Assembly (NCBI RefSeq): GCF_004299785.2 | Contig: NZ_CP036246.2 | Location: forward strand, 620,001-684,000 | Length of the DNA stretch: 64,000 nt | Source: Arcobacter porcinus | GTDB lineage: Bacteria; Campylobacterota; Campylobacteria; Campylobacterales; Arcobacteraceae | Reading direction: 5' to 3' | Part shown: positions 35,903 to 45,733 of the stretch, in pieces | How the letters are laid out: each line of letters starts with the position of its first letter | Numbering within the stretch: the first letter of the stretch is position 1 | Made by a program: the position numbers and the translations under genes | The notes under the pieces: model-generated | Databases searched by the model: none | Seen by the model: only the letters and a program-made list of their open reading frames with translations | Told to the model about the DNA's origin: nothing

Positions 35903-36323
35903 TAGCTATTTTTATATCTGTTTGTTTTATTTTTTCTTTTCTTAAACTTTTAATTCTTAAAATAAAAATATATCTCTCAATTAAATTTAAATCTTGAATT
36001 TTTTGATAAATACTTAATACAAATTCACTATTCTCTTTTAACTCTTTTGCAGTTTGTTCTATATAAATTGTGTGTAATTTTTCAATCTCATCAACAAAAT
36101 TTTCTAGATTAAGCTTTAAAATAAATAAAATATCATCTTCACTAAATGTGCTTTTTATAGTTTTTGAATATTTTTCTAAAACTATATTTGTTTCTCTTAA
36201 TTTTTCATTTGTATCTTCTGGATTTAATAAAAGATTATAAAGATTTGGTTTTGTAGTTTTCCAGTTATGCAGAGTTGCTCTTGTAACTTCATATTTACTA
36301 ATAATATCTTTTATCGATGTCAA
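35871..36323 (-). CDS. HTH-containing protein of unknown function
   Basis: 150 residues. The N-terminus SIKDIISKYEVTRATLHNWK reads as a helix-turn-helix of the type that starts many phage or plasmid regulators. The rest is helical, charged and coiled-coil-like without metal or ligand motifs. It is transcribed towards the CDF gene and shares its terminator. Function unknown. Confidence 0.5.
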   Translation of the reverse strand: MTSIKDIISKYEVTRATLHNWKTTKPNLYNLLLNPEDTNEKLRETNIVLEKYSKTIKSTFSEDDILFILKLNLENFVDEIEKLHTIYIEQTAKELKENSEFVLSIYQKIQDLNLIERYIFILRIKSLRKEKIKQTDIKIAIKHYFKEFLK

Positions 36324-36522
36324 ATTATTTGCCTTTTTTCATTTTTTTGAATATTACAAGTAAAATAATTAGACAAAAATCACATATTTTTATAATTATA
36401 TCAATCTATTTTATAGAATATAAGTTTATTTTTACTATAATTCAATCTTTATCAAATAATTTGATAATAATAAAATTAATATATTAAAAATATAAAATAT
36501 TTTGATAATTAGGGGAAATAAA

Positions 36523-37989
36523 TTGTTATTTAATTCATACGAATTTATATTTGTATTTTTGCCAATAGTATTTGTAATCTATTTTTATCTTACGCATAAG
36601 AGATTAATTTCAGGTGCAAAAGCTTTTTTGGTTTTTTCAAGTCTATTTTTTTATTCTTGGTGGAATGTTCTTTATCTTCCAATCTTATTGAGCAGTGTTT
36701 TATTTAACTATGTTATTGCAAATATATTAAGTAAAAAAGAGTTTAAGAAATCTTTTTCAAAGAAATCAGTTTTGATTTTTGGAATAGTTGCAAATCTTTC
36801 ATTACTTGCATATTTCAAATATGCAGATTTTTTAATAGATAATTTTAATCTTGTAAGTGGAAGTAGTATAAATTTATTGCATTTAGCTCTTCCTTTAGCA
36901 TTGTCATTTGTAACATTTCAACAAGTAGCTTTTCTGGTTGATTCATATAAAGGATTCACAAAAGAGTATGACTTTTTAAACTATGCACTGTTTGTTACCT
37001 TTTTTCCACAACTTATTGCAGGACCTATTGTTCATCATAAAGAGATGATGCCTCAGTTTGCAAGTCGTTGGAATATGGTAAAGAGGTATAAAAATATAGC
37101 TCTTGGACTTTTTATATTCTCTATTGGATTGTTTAAAAAAGTTGTGATTGCAGATACATTTGCAGTTTGGGCAACTGCTGGATTTGATACAGCAACAACA
37201 CTAAACCTAATAGAAGCATGGGCAACAAGCCTATCTTATACTTTTCAACTATACTTTGATTTTAGTGGATACTGTGATATGGCAATAGGAATAGCACTAT
37301 TGTTTAATATAAAACTTCCTATTAACTTTAACTCTCCATATAAAGCTTTAAATATACAAGATTTCTGGAGAAGATGGCATATAACTCTTTCTAGATTTTT
37401 AAGAGATTATGTATATATTCCTCTTGGTGGAAATAAAAAAGGAAGCTTTAGAACATACTCAAATCTTTTAGCAACATTTATAATAGGTGGACTTTGGCAT
37501 GGAGCTGGATGGACATTTGTATTCTGGGGATTTTTACATGGTCTTGCATTGATAATTCATAGAGTGTGGACAAACCTAGGATTTAAGATGAATACAATCC
37601 TAGCTTGGTTTATTACTTTTAACTTTGTAAATATAGCATGGATATTTTTTAGAGCAAAAGAGTGGGATGATGCTATTAAGGTTTTAAGCTCAATGTTTAG
37701 TTTGGATAATGTTGTGTTGCCAAATCCATTAGCTACAAAATTAGGATATTTAAAAGACTTTGGAGTTGAATTTGGTGGATTTATTGCAAATCTTGATAAT
37801 GATGGTGGAAAAACATTAATACCTATGATGTTTTTTGCATTTATTTTAGTTCTATTTTTCAAAAATAGTATGGAAAAAAGAGATAGTTTTAAACCAAACT
37901 ATAAACTGGCTTTTTTAACAGCATTTTGCTTTATTTTTGGAATTTTATCTTTAAATAAAGTATCTGAATTTTTATATTTTAATTTTTAA
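36523..37989 (+). CDS. MBOAT-family O-acyltransferase (AlgI-like)
   Basis: 488 residues from a TTG at 36523, chosen because AGGGG lies 7 nt upstream and MLFNSYEFIF is the usual MBOAT start. About 10-12 membrane helices. Conserved DFWRRWHITLSRFLRDYVY and the catalytic histidine in GGLWHGAGWTF identify the family, which moves acyl groups across the membrane onto a polysaccharide such as alginate or peptidoglycan. It is 9 nt before a secreted SGNH-like gene, which probably completes the acetyltransferase system. Confidence 0.9.
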   Translation: MLFNSYEFIFVFLPIVFVIYFYLTHKRLISGAKAFLVFSSLFFYSWWNVLYLPILLSSVLFNYVIANILSKKEFKKSFSKKSVLIFGIVANLSLLAYFKYADFLIDNFNLVSGSSINLLHLALPLALSFVTFQQVAFLVDSYKGFTKEYDFLNYALFVTFFPQLIAGPIVHHKEMMPQFASRWNMVKRYKNIALGLFIFSIGLFKKVVIADTFAVWATAGFDTATTLNLIEAWATSLSYTFQLYFDFSGYCDMAIGIALLFNIKLPINFNSPYKALNIQDFWRRWHITLSRFLRDYVYIPLGGNKKGSFRTYSNLLATFIIGGLWHGAGWTFVFWGFLHGLALIIHRVWTNLGFKMNTILAWFITFNFVNIAWIFFRAKEWDDAIKVLSSMFSLDNVVLPNPLATKLGYLKDFGVEFGGFIANLDNDGGKTLIPMMFFAFILVLFFKNSMEKRDSFKPNYKLAFLTAFCFIFGILSLNKVSEFLYFNF

Positions 37990-37998
37990 GGATATTTT

Positions 37999-39108
37999 AT
38001 GAAAAGTACAAAATGGATTAAAATATTTTTTGGATTATCTTTAATTGGAGTTTTATTTTTAGGTGGAGTTAATTATATTGTTGATCCTTATGGAATCAAT
38101 AATAGAATTATTATTGATAAAATAAATTTAAAAAAATATTCTAATACATCTATAACAGCTAGATTTAAATTAAATATTCTAAATAATAAAAATATAGAAA
38201 CTATAATGCTAGGAACTTCAAGAATTGGAGTAATGAATCCTATGATAGTAGATAAATATTTAAATACAAATACTTTTAATCTAGAATATCCAGCTTCTAT
38301 AACGCCAATTCAAAATAAACTTTTTAAATATGCAAGTAATTTTAATGATATTAAATACTTGGTTTATGGTATTGATTTTATGTCCTTTAATGAAAATAGA
38401 AAAATAAACAAGCATTTTCTTGAATTTAATGATTTTATAGAGAAGATAGAAAATAATGAAAAGATTTCAAATATTGATTTATATTTTAGTATAGATACTT
38501 TTTTAAAAAGTATAAAAATTGTAATTAAAAATATTCTAGGAATACAAAATCAAGAAGTTTTATATTTAAAAAATGGAATGAGAGATTATCAAAACTATAT
38601 AGAGCAAGAGATTAAAAATATATTTAATTTTGAAGAGGAAAAAAATAATTCAATCAAATCATATTTTAGCTTAGATGGACAATATAAAAACTATAAATTT
38701 TCTTATGACTACTTAGAACATTTTAAAGATACAATGGAATTTTGTAAAAAGAATAATATAAAAGTTTTTGTTTATATTCCTCCAATGTTTAGTGAACATT
38801 TTAATGCAATAAATGCTGGTGGATATTTTGATGAGTTTGAATTATTTAAAAAAGAGTTAGTAAAAATAACTGATTTTATAGATTTTACTGGACACAATAC
38901 AATTAGTAAAAATAAAAATAATTATTGGGATAGCTCACATTTAAGAGTTGAAACAACAGAAGTTTTAATGGCAAAACTCTTTAATGATAAATCAGTAGAA
39001 GTTCCAGCAGATTTTGGAGTTTTAGTTACAAAAGATAATATTGATGAGCATTTAGAAAACTTAAGAAAACAAATAAAAGAGTATGATTTAAATAAAATTA
39101 TAAAATAG
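37999..39108 (+). CDS. Secreted SGNH-like partner of the MBOAT protein
   Basis: 369 residues. One N-terminal anchor (residues 9-28, KIFFGLSLIGVLFLGGVNYI). The motif GTSRIGVMNP about residue 74 resembles the SGNH block I with the catalytic Ser, and NNYWDSSHLRVETTE near residue 310 supplies Asp and His. This is the AlgJ/AlgX or DltD type of protein that takes acyl groups from an MBOAT partner. The substrate glycan is not known. It is co-directional with the MBOAT gene and ends before the lpd hairpin. Confidence 0.7.
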   Translation: MKSTKWIKIFFGLSLIGVLFLGGVNYIVDPYGINNRIIIDKINLKKYSNTSITARFKLNILNNKNIETIMLGTSRIGVMNPMIVDKYLNTNTFNLEYPASITPIQNKLFKYASNFNDIKYLVYGIDFMSFNENRKINKHFLEFNDFIEKIENNEKISNIDLYFSIDTFLKSIKIVIKNILGIQNQEVLYLKNGMRDYQNYIEQEIKNIFNFEEEKNNSIKSYFSLDGQYKNYKFSYDYLEHFKDTMEFCKKNNIKVFVYIPPMFSEHFNAINAGGYFDEFELFKKELVKITDFIDFTGHNTISKNKNNYWDSSHLRVETTEVLMAKLFNDKSVEVPADFGVLVTKDNIDEHLENLRKQIKEYDLNKIIK

Positions 39109-39119
39109 TTTTAAACCAT

Positions 39120-39141
39120 AAAGAGAAATTACTTTCTCTTT
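39120..39141. terminator. Bidirectional hairpin at the lpdA stop
   Basis: AAAGAGAAA (39120-39128), loop TTAC, TTTCTCTTT (39133-39141). The lpdA stop codon lies in the loop, so the last lpdA codons make up the right arm. Separates the SGNH gene from the pdh genes. Confidence 0.65.
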
Positions 39142-40559
39142 ACAGCTTTAGCATTTGGGAAATCTGTGATAGTTCCTTCAAAAATTTCAGCTGCCATTCC
39201 AATAGATTCGTGAAGAGTTGGATGAGCATGAATAGTAAGTGCCAAATCTTGGGCATCGCAATCCATTTCAAGTGCTAATGAGATTTCTCCAAGAAGTTCT
39301 CCAGCATTTTCTCCTACAATCGCTCCACCAATAAGCTGATTTGTATCTTTATTGAAAATTAGTTTTGTAAGTCCAGAATTTGCAACATCACTTGCCAATG
39401 CTCTTCCACTTGCACTCCAAGGGAATGAACTAACTTCATAGTTAATACCAGCTTTTTTAGCCTCTATTTCACTCATTCCAGCACTTGCAATTTCAGGAAA
39501 TGTATATGCAATAGATGGAATTTGTTTTGGTTCAAAATATACTTTATGCCCAGCAATTACTTCAGCAGCAACATGACCTTCATGTACAGCTTTATGTGCA
39601 AGCATTGGTTGACCAATAATATCTCCAATAGCAAAAATATTTGAAGCTTTTGTTCGCAGTTGTGAATCAACTTTGATTAATCCTTGCTCATCTACTTCTA
39701 CATTTGTATTTTCAAGTCCAAGTTTATTTCCATTTGCACTTCTTCCAAGAGCAACTAACACAGCATCATATAAAACACCATCTTTTGGAGCATTTTCTCC
39801 TTTGAACTCTACATATATTCCTTCTTTTTTAGGAATTATGCTTTGAGTTTGAGTTTTAGCCATGATATTAAATCTATCTTGATTTGCTTTTGTATAAACT
39901 TTTATAATATCAAGATCCGTTCCAGTCATAAGTTGCTCACCTCTGATTGCAACATCAACTTCGCTTCCTAAAGTTGAATAAACTGTTCCCATCTCAAGAC
40001 CAATTATTCCACCTCCAAGAATAAGAAGTTTTTTTGGAACTTCTTTTACTTCTAAAGCATCTGTTGAATCCCAAATTCTTGGGTCTTCATGAGGAATAAA
40101 TGACATTTTTGAACTTTGGCTACCAGCTGCAATAATACAATTTTCAAATATTACTTTTGTTTTTTCACCATTTGTAAGCTCTACTTCAACACTATTTTCA
40201 TCTAAGAATTTTGCATAACCTTGAATATGATTTACTTTTCTCATTTTTGCCATTGAAGCTAAACCAGTAGTTAATCTTTTTACAACACCATTTTTATAAT
40301 CAGCTACTTTTTCTATATCGATTTTTGGCTCTTCATAGAAGATTCCAGCATTTTTTATATGTTTTGCTTCTTCAACAACTTTTGCAACATGAAGTAAAGC
40401 TTTAGAAGGAATACAACCAACATTTAAGCAAACCCCACCTAAAGTAGGGTATCTTTCAACAATAACTGTATCTAAACCTAAATCAGCAGATCTAAAAGCA
40501 GCCGAATATCCACCAGGTCCTGCACCAATTACTAAAACTTGAGTTTTTATTTCATTCAT
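39129..40559 (-). CDS. lpdA: Dihydrolipoyl dehydrogenase (E3)
   Basis: 476 residues. FAD-binding GAGPGGYSAAFRSADLG at the N-terminus, the redox pair in GGVCLNVGCIPSKALL, an NAD-binding GGGIIGLEMGTVYSTLGSEV and the C-terminal HAHPTLHESIG with the catalytic His. It reoxidises the dihydrolipoyl groups of the E2 component with NAD. It is last of the aceE-aceF-lpdA operon and 12 nt after aceF. No separate lipoyl domain is fused to it. Confidence 0.97.
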   Translation of the reverse strand: MNEIKTQVLVIGAGPGGYSAAFRSADLGLDTVIVERYPTLGGVCLNVGCIPSKALLHVAKVVEEAKHIKNAGIFYEEPKIDIEKVADYKNGVVKRLTTGLASMAKMRKVNHIQGYAKFLDENSVEVELTNGEKTKVIFENCIIAAGSQSSKMSFIPHEDPRIWDSTDALEVKEVPKKLLILGGGIIGLEMGTVYSTLGSEVDVAIRGEQLMTGTDLDIIKVYTKANQDRFNIMAKTQTQSIIPKKEGIYVEFKGENAPKDGVLYDAVLVALGRSANGNKLGLENTNVEVDEQGLIKVDSQLRTKASNIFAIGDIIGQPMLAHKAVHEGHVAAEVIAGHKVYFEPKQIPSIAYTFPEIASAGMSEIEAKKAGINYEVSSFPWSASGRALASDVANSGLTKLIFNKDTNQLIGGAIVGENAGELLGEISLALEMDCDAQDLALTIHAHPTLHESIGMAAEIFEGTITDFPNAKAVKRK

Positions 40560-40571
40560 TTTTAAAACTCC

Positions 40572-42227
40572 TTATAAACTCAAAAGTCTTAAATCACTTA
40601 AGATTTGACTTAAAGTTGTTGTAAATCTAGCACCATCAGCACCATCTATTACTTTATGGTCGTAAGATAAACTAAGTGGTAAAATCAATCTTGGTTTAAA
40701 CTCAACTCCATCATAAATTGGTTTTATAGATGATTTTGATACACCTAAAATCGCAACTTCTGGTGAATTAATAATTGGTGTAAAATATGTACCACCAATT
40801 CCACCAAGACTTGAAATAGTAAAGCATCCGCCACTCATATCAGCACTTGTTAATTTACCATCTCGTGCTTTTTTAGAAAGCTCTGCTAATTCAATAGCTA
40901 TATCTTTGAAACCTTTTTTATCAACATTTTTAATAACAGGAACTAATAGACCATTTGGTGTATCAACAGCAACTCCAATATTAAAATATTGTTTCATAAT
41001 TAACTCTTGACCATCACTGCTTAAGCTTGAGTTAAATCTTGGATGAAGTTTTAGAGCTTTTTCAACAGCTTTTATAATAAATACAAGAGGTGAAAGTTTG
41101 AAATCTTTTGCTATTGCATTTTGTGATTTTCTAAACTCTTCAAGTTCTGTAATATCAGCTTCATCAAATTGTGTAACATGAGGAGCAGAAAGATAATTTT
41201 TATGTAAAAATGGTCCAGATACTTTTTGAACTTTACTTAATTCTACTCTTTCTATTTTTCCAAATAGTGAAAAATCAATCTCTTTTGTTTCAGGAAGATT
41301 AAATCCAAATCCAACACCTGTTGCACTTGCTGGTTTATTTAGTTGCTCTTTAACATAAGCTTTTATATCTTCAACTAAAATTCTTCCTTTTTTAGCACTA
41401 CCTTTTACAAAACCTAAATCAACACCAAACTCTCTTGCAATTTTTCTTACACTTGGACTTGCATATACCTTTGTAGATTTTTTAGATAATACTTTACTCT
41501 CTTCTTGATCAATACTTCTTGCAGCAAGCTCTTGTAAAGTTGGAGTTGAACTCTCTTTTTTAATCTCTTTTTCTGAATTATTTGAAGAAGTTTGAGGTGC
41601 TGGAGTTGGAACTTTATCTTCAATTACAACAGTTTTAATAACTTTTGCAATTAAATCTCCACTATTTATTTTTTGACCTTTTTTTACAAATAATTCTATA
41701 ACTTCTCCACCAAAAGGTGCTGGAACATCCATAGAAGCTTTTTCAGTTTCAAGTGTAATAATACTATAGTCTTTTACGATAATATCTCCAACATTGATCA
41801 TAATATCAATTAAATCAACATCTTTTTCAGCACCTAAATCAGGAACTATTACCTCTTCAACAACAGATTTTATAATTTGTTCTTTTACAAATTGTGTTGG
41901 AGCTTGAGTTGTAGTTTCAACTTTTTCTTCTTCTACTTTTACAGAAGAACTAGCTTCATTTTTTACAGTTTCTACACTATTTTCTTCTAAAACTTCAACT
42001 TTTGCAATTAAATCTCCACTATTTACTTTATCACCAACTTTTACAAGTATTTCAGTGATTTTTCCTTTATATGGAGTTGGAACATCCATAGAAGCTTTTT
42101 CAGTTTCTAAAGTGATTAAACCATCTTCAATTTCAACAATATCTCCAACTTTAACCATAATATCAATTAAATCAACATCTTTATCAGCACCTAAATCAGG
42201 AATAAAAATCTCTTTTATATTTGCCAT
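40572..42227 (-). CDS. aceF: Pyruvate dehydrogenase E2, dihydrolipoamide acetyltransferase
   Basis: 551 residues. Two lipoyl domains at residues 1-75 and about 125-195, each with the lipoylated Lys in TLETEKASMDVP. Flexible linkers follow, then a peripheral subunit-binding domain near residues 253-288 (YASPSVRKIAREFGVDL) and the catalytic domain, which ends with SYDHKVIDGADGARF, the active-site His. It transfers acetyl from E1 to CoA. The gene lies between aceE (10 nt) and lpdA (12 nt). Confidence 0.97.
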   Translation of the reverse strand: MANIKEIFIPDLGADKDVDLIDIMVKVGDIVEIEDGLITLETEKASMDVPTPYKGKITEILVKVGDKVNSGDLIAKVEVLEENSVETVKNEASSSVKVEEEKVETTTQAPTQFVKEQIIKSVVEEVIVPDLGAEKDVDLIDIMINVGDIIVKDYSIITLETEKASMDVPAPFGGEVIELFVKKGQKINSGDLIAKVIKTVVIEDKVPTPAPQTSSNNSEKEIKKESSTPTLQELAARSIDQEESKVLSKKSTKVYASPSVRKIAREFGVDLGFVKGSAKKGRILVEDIKAYVKEQLNKPASATGVGFGFNLPETKEIDFSLFGKIERVELSKVQKVSGPFLHKNYLSAPHVTQFDEADITELEEFRKSQNAIAKDFKLSPLVFIIKAVEKALKLHPRFNSSLSSDGQELIMKQYFNIGVAVDTPNGLLVPVIKNVDKKGFKDIAIELAELSKKARDGKLTSADMSGGCFTISSLGGIGGTYFTPIINSPEVAILGVSKSSIKPIYDGVEFKPRLILPLSLSYDHKVIDGADGARFTTTLSQILSDLRLLSL

Positions 42228-42237
42228 TTTCTACTCC

Positions 42238-44910
42238 TTATGAATTTCTTGGACTAACTCTTGAAGAGTCAATTTCATATTTTTTCATAGCTTCAAGAGC
42301 AACTTTTTTGTCTAATTTACCTTTTCTAGCAAGTTCTGCAAGAGTTGTATAAACAATAAAGTTTGTATCAACTTCAAAGAATTTTCTTAAATTAGCTCTG
42401 CTATCACTTCTTCCATAACCATCTGTTCCTAAAGCTTTGAAACTTCCTTTAATATAAGGTCTTAATTGCTCAGAGTATGATTTAATATAATCTGTTGCAG
42501 AAATTACAACATTTTCATCATCACTTCCTAAAATTTGATCAATATAAGAAACTTCTGGAGTTTTATCTATATTTAATAGATTCTTTCTTTCAATATCTTG
42601 AGCTTCTCTTGTTAATTCATTATAAGAAGTAACAGAGTAAATATCAACTTTTATACCATATTCACTTGATAAAACTTCTGCTGCTTTCATAGCTTCTTGG
42701 AATATTGAACCAGAACCTAAAAGTTTAACTTTGAAATCATTTTTTGCTTCAAAAGATTTTACTTTGTAAATACCTTTTATAATTCCATCTTCTGCACCTT
42801 CAGGCATTGCAGGTTGTGCGTAGTTTTCATTTAAAGTTGTAATATAGTAGAAAATATCTTCTTGTTTATCTCCATACATTCTTTCAATTCCATCTTTAAC
42901 AATTACAGCAACTTCATAACCATAAGTTGGGTCATAAGTTATACAATTTGGAATTGTATTTGCTAAAATGTGTGAGTGACCATCTTCATGTTGTAAACCT
43001 TCACCATTTAAAGTAGTTCTTCCACTTGTTCCACCAATTAAGAAACCTCTTGCTTTTTGGTCACCAGCTGCATAACATAAATCTCCTGTTCTTTGGAAAC
43101 CAAACATTGAGTAGAATATATAAAATGGAATCATAGGAAGATTATTCACTGAATATGAAGTTGCAGCTGCAATCCATGAACTCATAGCTCCTAGTTCATT
43201 TATTCCTTCTTGAATAACTTGACCTTTTATATCTTCTTTATAAAATGCTACTTGATCTTTATCTTGAGGAATATATTTTTGTCCAGCACTTGAATAAATT
43301 CCATACTGTCTAAACATACCTTCCATACCAAAAGTTCTAGCTTCATCAGGAACTATTGGAACAATGTTTTTACCAAGTTCTTTATCTTTTAATAAAACAT
43401 TTAAAACTCTTACAAATGCCATAGTTGTAGAAATTTCTCTATCTCCACTTCCTGCAATGATAGATTCAAAATCATTTAAAGTTGGCATTTTTAGTTGATT
43501 TGTAAACTTCTCTAATCTTTGAGGTACAAATCCACCAAGTGCTTCTCTTTTTGCTTTTAAGTATTTAATTTCAGCAGAATCTTCATCTGGTTTGTAATAT
43601 GAGTAAGATTCAACAGCTTCATCACTAATTGGTAAATCAAATCTATCTCTAAATGCTTTAAGATGATTTACATCTACTTTTTTAACTTGGTGAGCAATAT
43701 TCATACCCTCAGCAGCACTTCCCATTCCATAACCTTTTACAGTTTTTGCTAAAATAACTGTTGGTCTTCCTTTTGTTTCAGTTGCTCTTTTAAATGCAGC
43801 ATAAACTTTAACAGGGTCATGTCCACCTCTATTTAATTTCCAAATATCATTATCACTTAGATTTTCAACAAGCTTTGCAGTTTCAGGGAATTTATTAAAG
43901 AAATTCTCTCTTGTATATGCACCACCTTTTTGTTTGAAGTTTTGATACTCTCCATCAACTGTTTGTTCCATTAGTTCAAGTAATTTACCTGATTTATCTT
44001 TTTCAAGTAAAGAGTCCCATAGCCCTCCCCAGATTACTTTAATAACTTCCCAACCAGCTCCTCTAAATCCACCTTCAAGTTCTTGGATTATTTTTCCATT
44101 TCCTCTTACTGGACCATCAAGTCTTTGTAAGTTACAATTGATTACAAAAATAAGGTTATCTAATCCTTCTCTTGCAGCCATTCCAATTGCTCCTAAACTT
44201 TCTGGTTCATCAGTTTCACCGTCTCCCATAAAACAATATACTTTTTGTGCAGAACAATCTTTTAAACCTCTATTTGTAAGATATTTTAAAAATCTTGCTT
44301 GATATATTGCTTGAAGTGGTCCAAGTCCCATTGAAACTGTTGGGAACTGCCAATAAGACGGCATTAGTTTTGGATGTGGATAAGATGAAAGTCCATCATT
44401 AAATGCTTCTTGTCTAAAATTATCCATCTGTTCTTGTGTAAATCTTCCCTCAAGAAAACTTCTAGCATAGATACCAGGACTTATATGCCCTTGGAAAAAT
44501 ATTAAATCTCCACCATCTTTTTCATTTGGTGCTCTAAAAAAGTGATTAAAAGCTACATCATAAAGTGTTGCTGATGATTGAAAAGATGCTATGTGACCAC
44601 CAAGTTCAAGTTGCTTATTTGAAGCTCTTTGAACCATTATTTGTGCATTCCATCTGATAATAGATCTAATTTTTCTCTCCATATCCATATCAGCTGGCAT
44701 TTTCTCTTCTTCACTTGTAGGAATAGTATTAATATATGCAGTAGTTGCACTATAAGGTAGATGCGCACCACTTCTTCTTGATTTATCAATTAGTTTTTCT
44801 AGTAAGAAATGAGCTCTCTCAACTCCTTCTTCTTCTATAACTGCTTCTAAAGCTTCCATCCACTCTTTAGTCTCTAGTGGATTTATATCTTCTAAATTTA
44901 ACTTAGGCAT
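42238..44910 (-). CDS. aceE: Pyruvate dehydrogenase E1, homodimeric type
   Basis: 890 residues, full length for the single-chain AceE. TPP/Mg binding: CFMGDGETDEPESLGAIG and FVINCNLQRLDGPVRGNGK; NFRQEAFNDGLSSYPHPKLM lies near the N-terminus. C-terminal regions include GGTSGRTTLNGEGLQHEDGH and the terminal GTDGYGRSDSRANLRKFFEV. It decarboxylates pyruvate and passes the acetyl group to E2. First gene of the operon, divergent from the lipoate genes, with a 104-nt shared promoter region. Confidence 0.98.
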   Translation of the reverse strand: MPKLNLEDINPLETKEWMEALEAVIEEEGVERAHFLLEKLIDKSRRSGAHLPYSATTAYINTIPTSEEEKMPADMDMERKIRSIIRWNAQIMVQRASNKQLELGGHIASFQSSATLYDVAFNHFFRAPNEKDGGDLIFFQGHISPGIYARSFLEGRFTQEQMDNFRQEAFNDGLSSYPHPKLMPSYWQFPTVSMGLGPLQAIYQARFLKYLTNRGLKDCSAQKVYCFMGDGETDEPESLGAIGMAAREGLDNLIFVINCNLQRLDGPVRGNGKIIQELEGGFRGAGWEVIKVIWGGLWDSLLEKDKSGKLLELMEQTVDGEYQNFKQKGGAYTRENFFNKFPETAKLVENLSDNDIWKLNRGGHDPVKVYAAFKRATETKGRPTVILAKTVKGYGMGSAAEGMNIAHQVKKVDVNHLKAFRDRFDLPISDEAVESYSYYKPDEDSAEIKYLKAKREALGGFVPQRLEKFTNQLKMPTLNDFESIIAGSGDREISTTMAFVRVLNVLLKDKELGKNIVPIVPDEARTFGMEGMFRQYGIYSSAGQKYIPQDKDQVAFYKEDIKGQVIQEGINELGAMSSWIAAATSYSVNNLPMIPFYIFYSMFGFQRTGDLCYAAGDQKARGFLIGGTSGRTTLNGEGLQHEDGHSHILANTIPNCITYDPTYGYEVAVIVKDGIERMYGDKQEDIFYYITTLNENYAQPAMPEGAEDGIIKGIYKVKSFEAKNDFKVKLLGSGSIFQEAMKAAEVLSSEYGIKVDIYSVTSYNELTREAQDIERKNLLNIDKTPEVSYIDQILGSDDENVVISATDYIKSYSEQLRPYIKGSFKALGTDGYGRSDSRANLRKFFEVDTNFIVYTTLAELARKGKLDKKVALEAMKKYEIDSSRVSPRNS

Positions 44911-45014
44911 AAATTTTCCTTTATAAAAGTTTTCTTAATTTTTTAAATTAATTTGCAATTTTAATATAAGATGAATTATAATTCGCTTATAACAAATAAT
45001 TTAGGAAAAATTAG

Positions 45015-45731
45015 ATGAAATTTAAAAATAAATTTAGATTGATTATAACACAAAAGCTTAGTTCTATAATTAATTCAAATATCGATAAAACACTATTTGA
45101 AAACTTCAAAAAAAATGATTTACCTATATTAAGACTCTATTCTTGGGAAGATTGTATAACTTTTGGAGCTGGACAAAATATTGATGATTATAAAAAGTTA
45201 CAAGATGATTACAATAATAATGTTTCAAAAAGAATAACAGGTGGTGGAGTTTTATTTCACGGACATGATATCTCTTATACTATTGTAATTGATCCAGATA
45301 TGATAAATAATAAAGATGTAAAAGAGACATATTTTTTATTGTGTCAATTTTTGATTAAGTTTTATGAGAATTTAGGGCTTAAAGCAAAGTTTGCAAAAGA
45401 GATTGATGAGATAAATTTGAGTAAAAGCCCATTTTGTCAAATTGGTTTCGAAGCATATGATATTATAATTGATGGTAAAAAAATTGGTGGAAATGCACAA
45501 AAAAGGTCAAAAAACTGTATATTACAGCACGGTTCAATACCATTATTTAAAAAATCAGATGATGAAGTATTTGGTTCTTCATTAGAAGATTTTGGAGTAA
45601 AAATGAGTTTTGATAGTGCAAAAGATGCTTTACAAAAAGCTTTTAAAGAGCTTTTTGAAGTAGAATTTATAGAAGATAGTTTAAATAAAGATGAGAAAAA
45701 TATTTTAGAAAAATTAATTAAGGATGAGTAA
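45015..45731 (+). CDS. LipM-like octanoyltransferase (lipoate ligase family)
   Basis: 238 residues of the biotin/lipoate A/B ligase fold. RITGGGVLFHGHDISY is the nucleotide or acyl loop, and FCQIGFEAYDIIIDGKKIGG followed by NAQKRSKNCILQHGSIP holds the catalytic Lys156. A Cys at residue 141 lies 15 residues before that lysine, in the place of the nucleophile of LipM-type octanoyltransferases; LplA ligases lack it. It would move octanoate from acyl carrier protein to E2 or GcvH. lipA follows 2 nt later and aceE is divergent. I infer octanoyl transfer rather than lipoate salvage. Confidence 0.75.
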   Translation: MKFKNKFRLIITQKLSSIINSNIDKTLFENFKKNDLPILRLYSWEDCITFGAGQNIDDYKKLQDDYNNNVSKRITGGGVLFHGHDISYTIVIDPDMINNKDVKETYFLLCQFLIKFYENLGLKAKFAKEIDEINLSKSPFCQIGFEAYDIIIDGKKIGGNAQKRSKNCILQHGSIPLFKKSDDEVFGSSLEDFGVKMSFDSAKDALQKAFKELFEVEFIEDSLNKDEKNILEKLIKDE

Positions 45732-45733
45732 AA

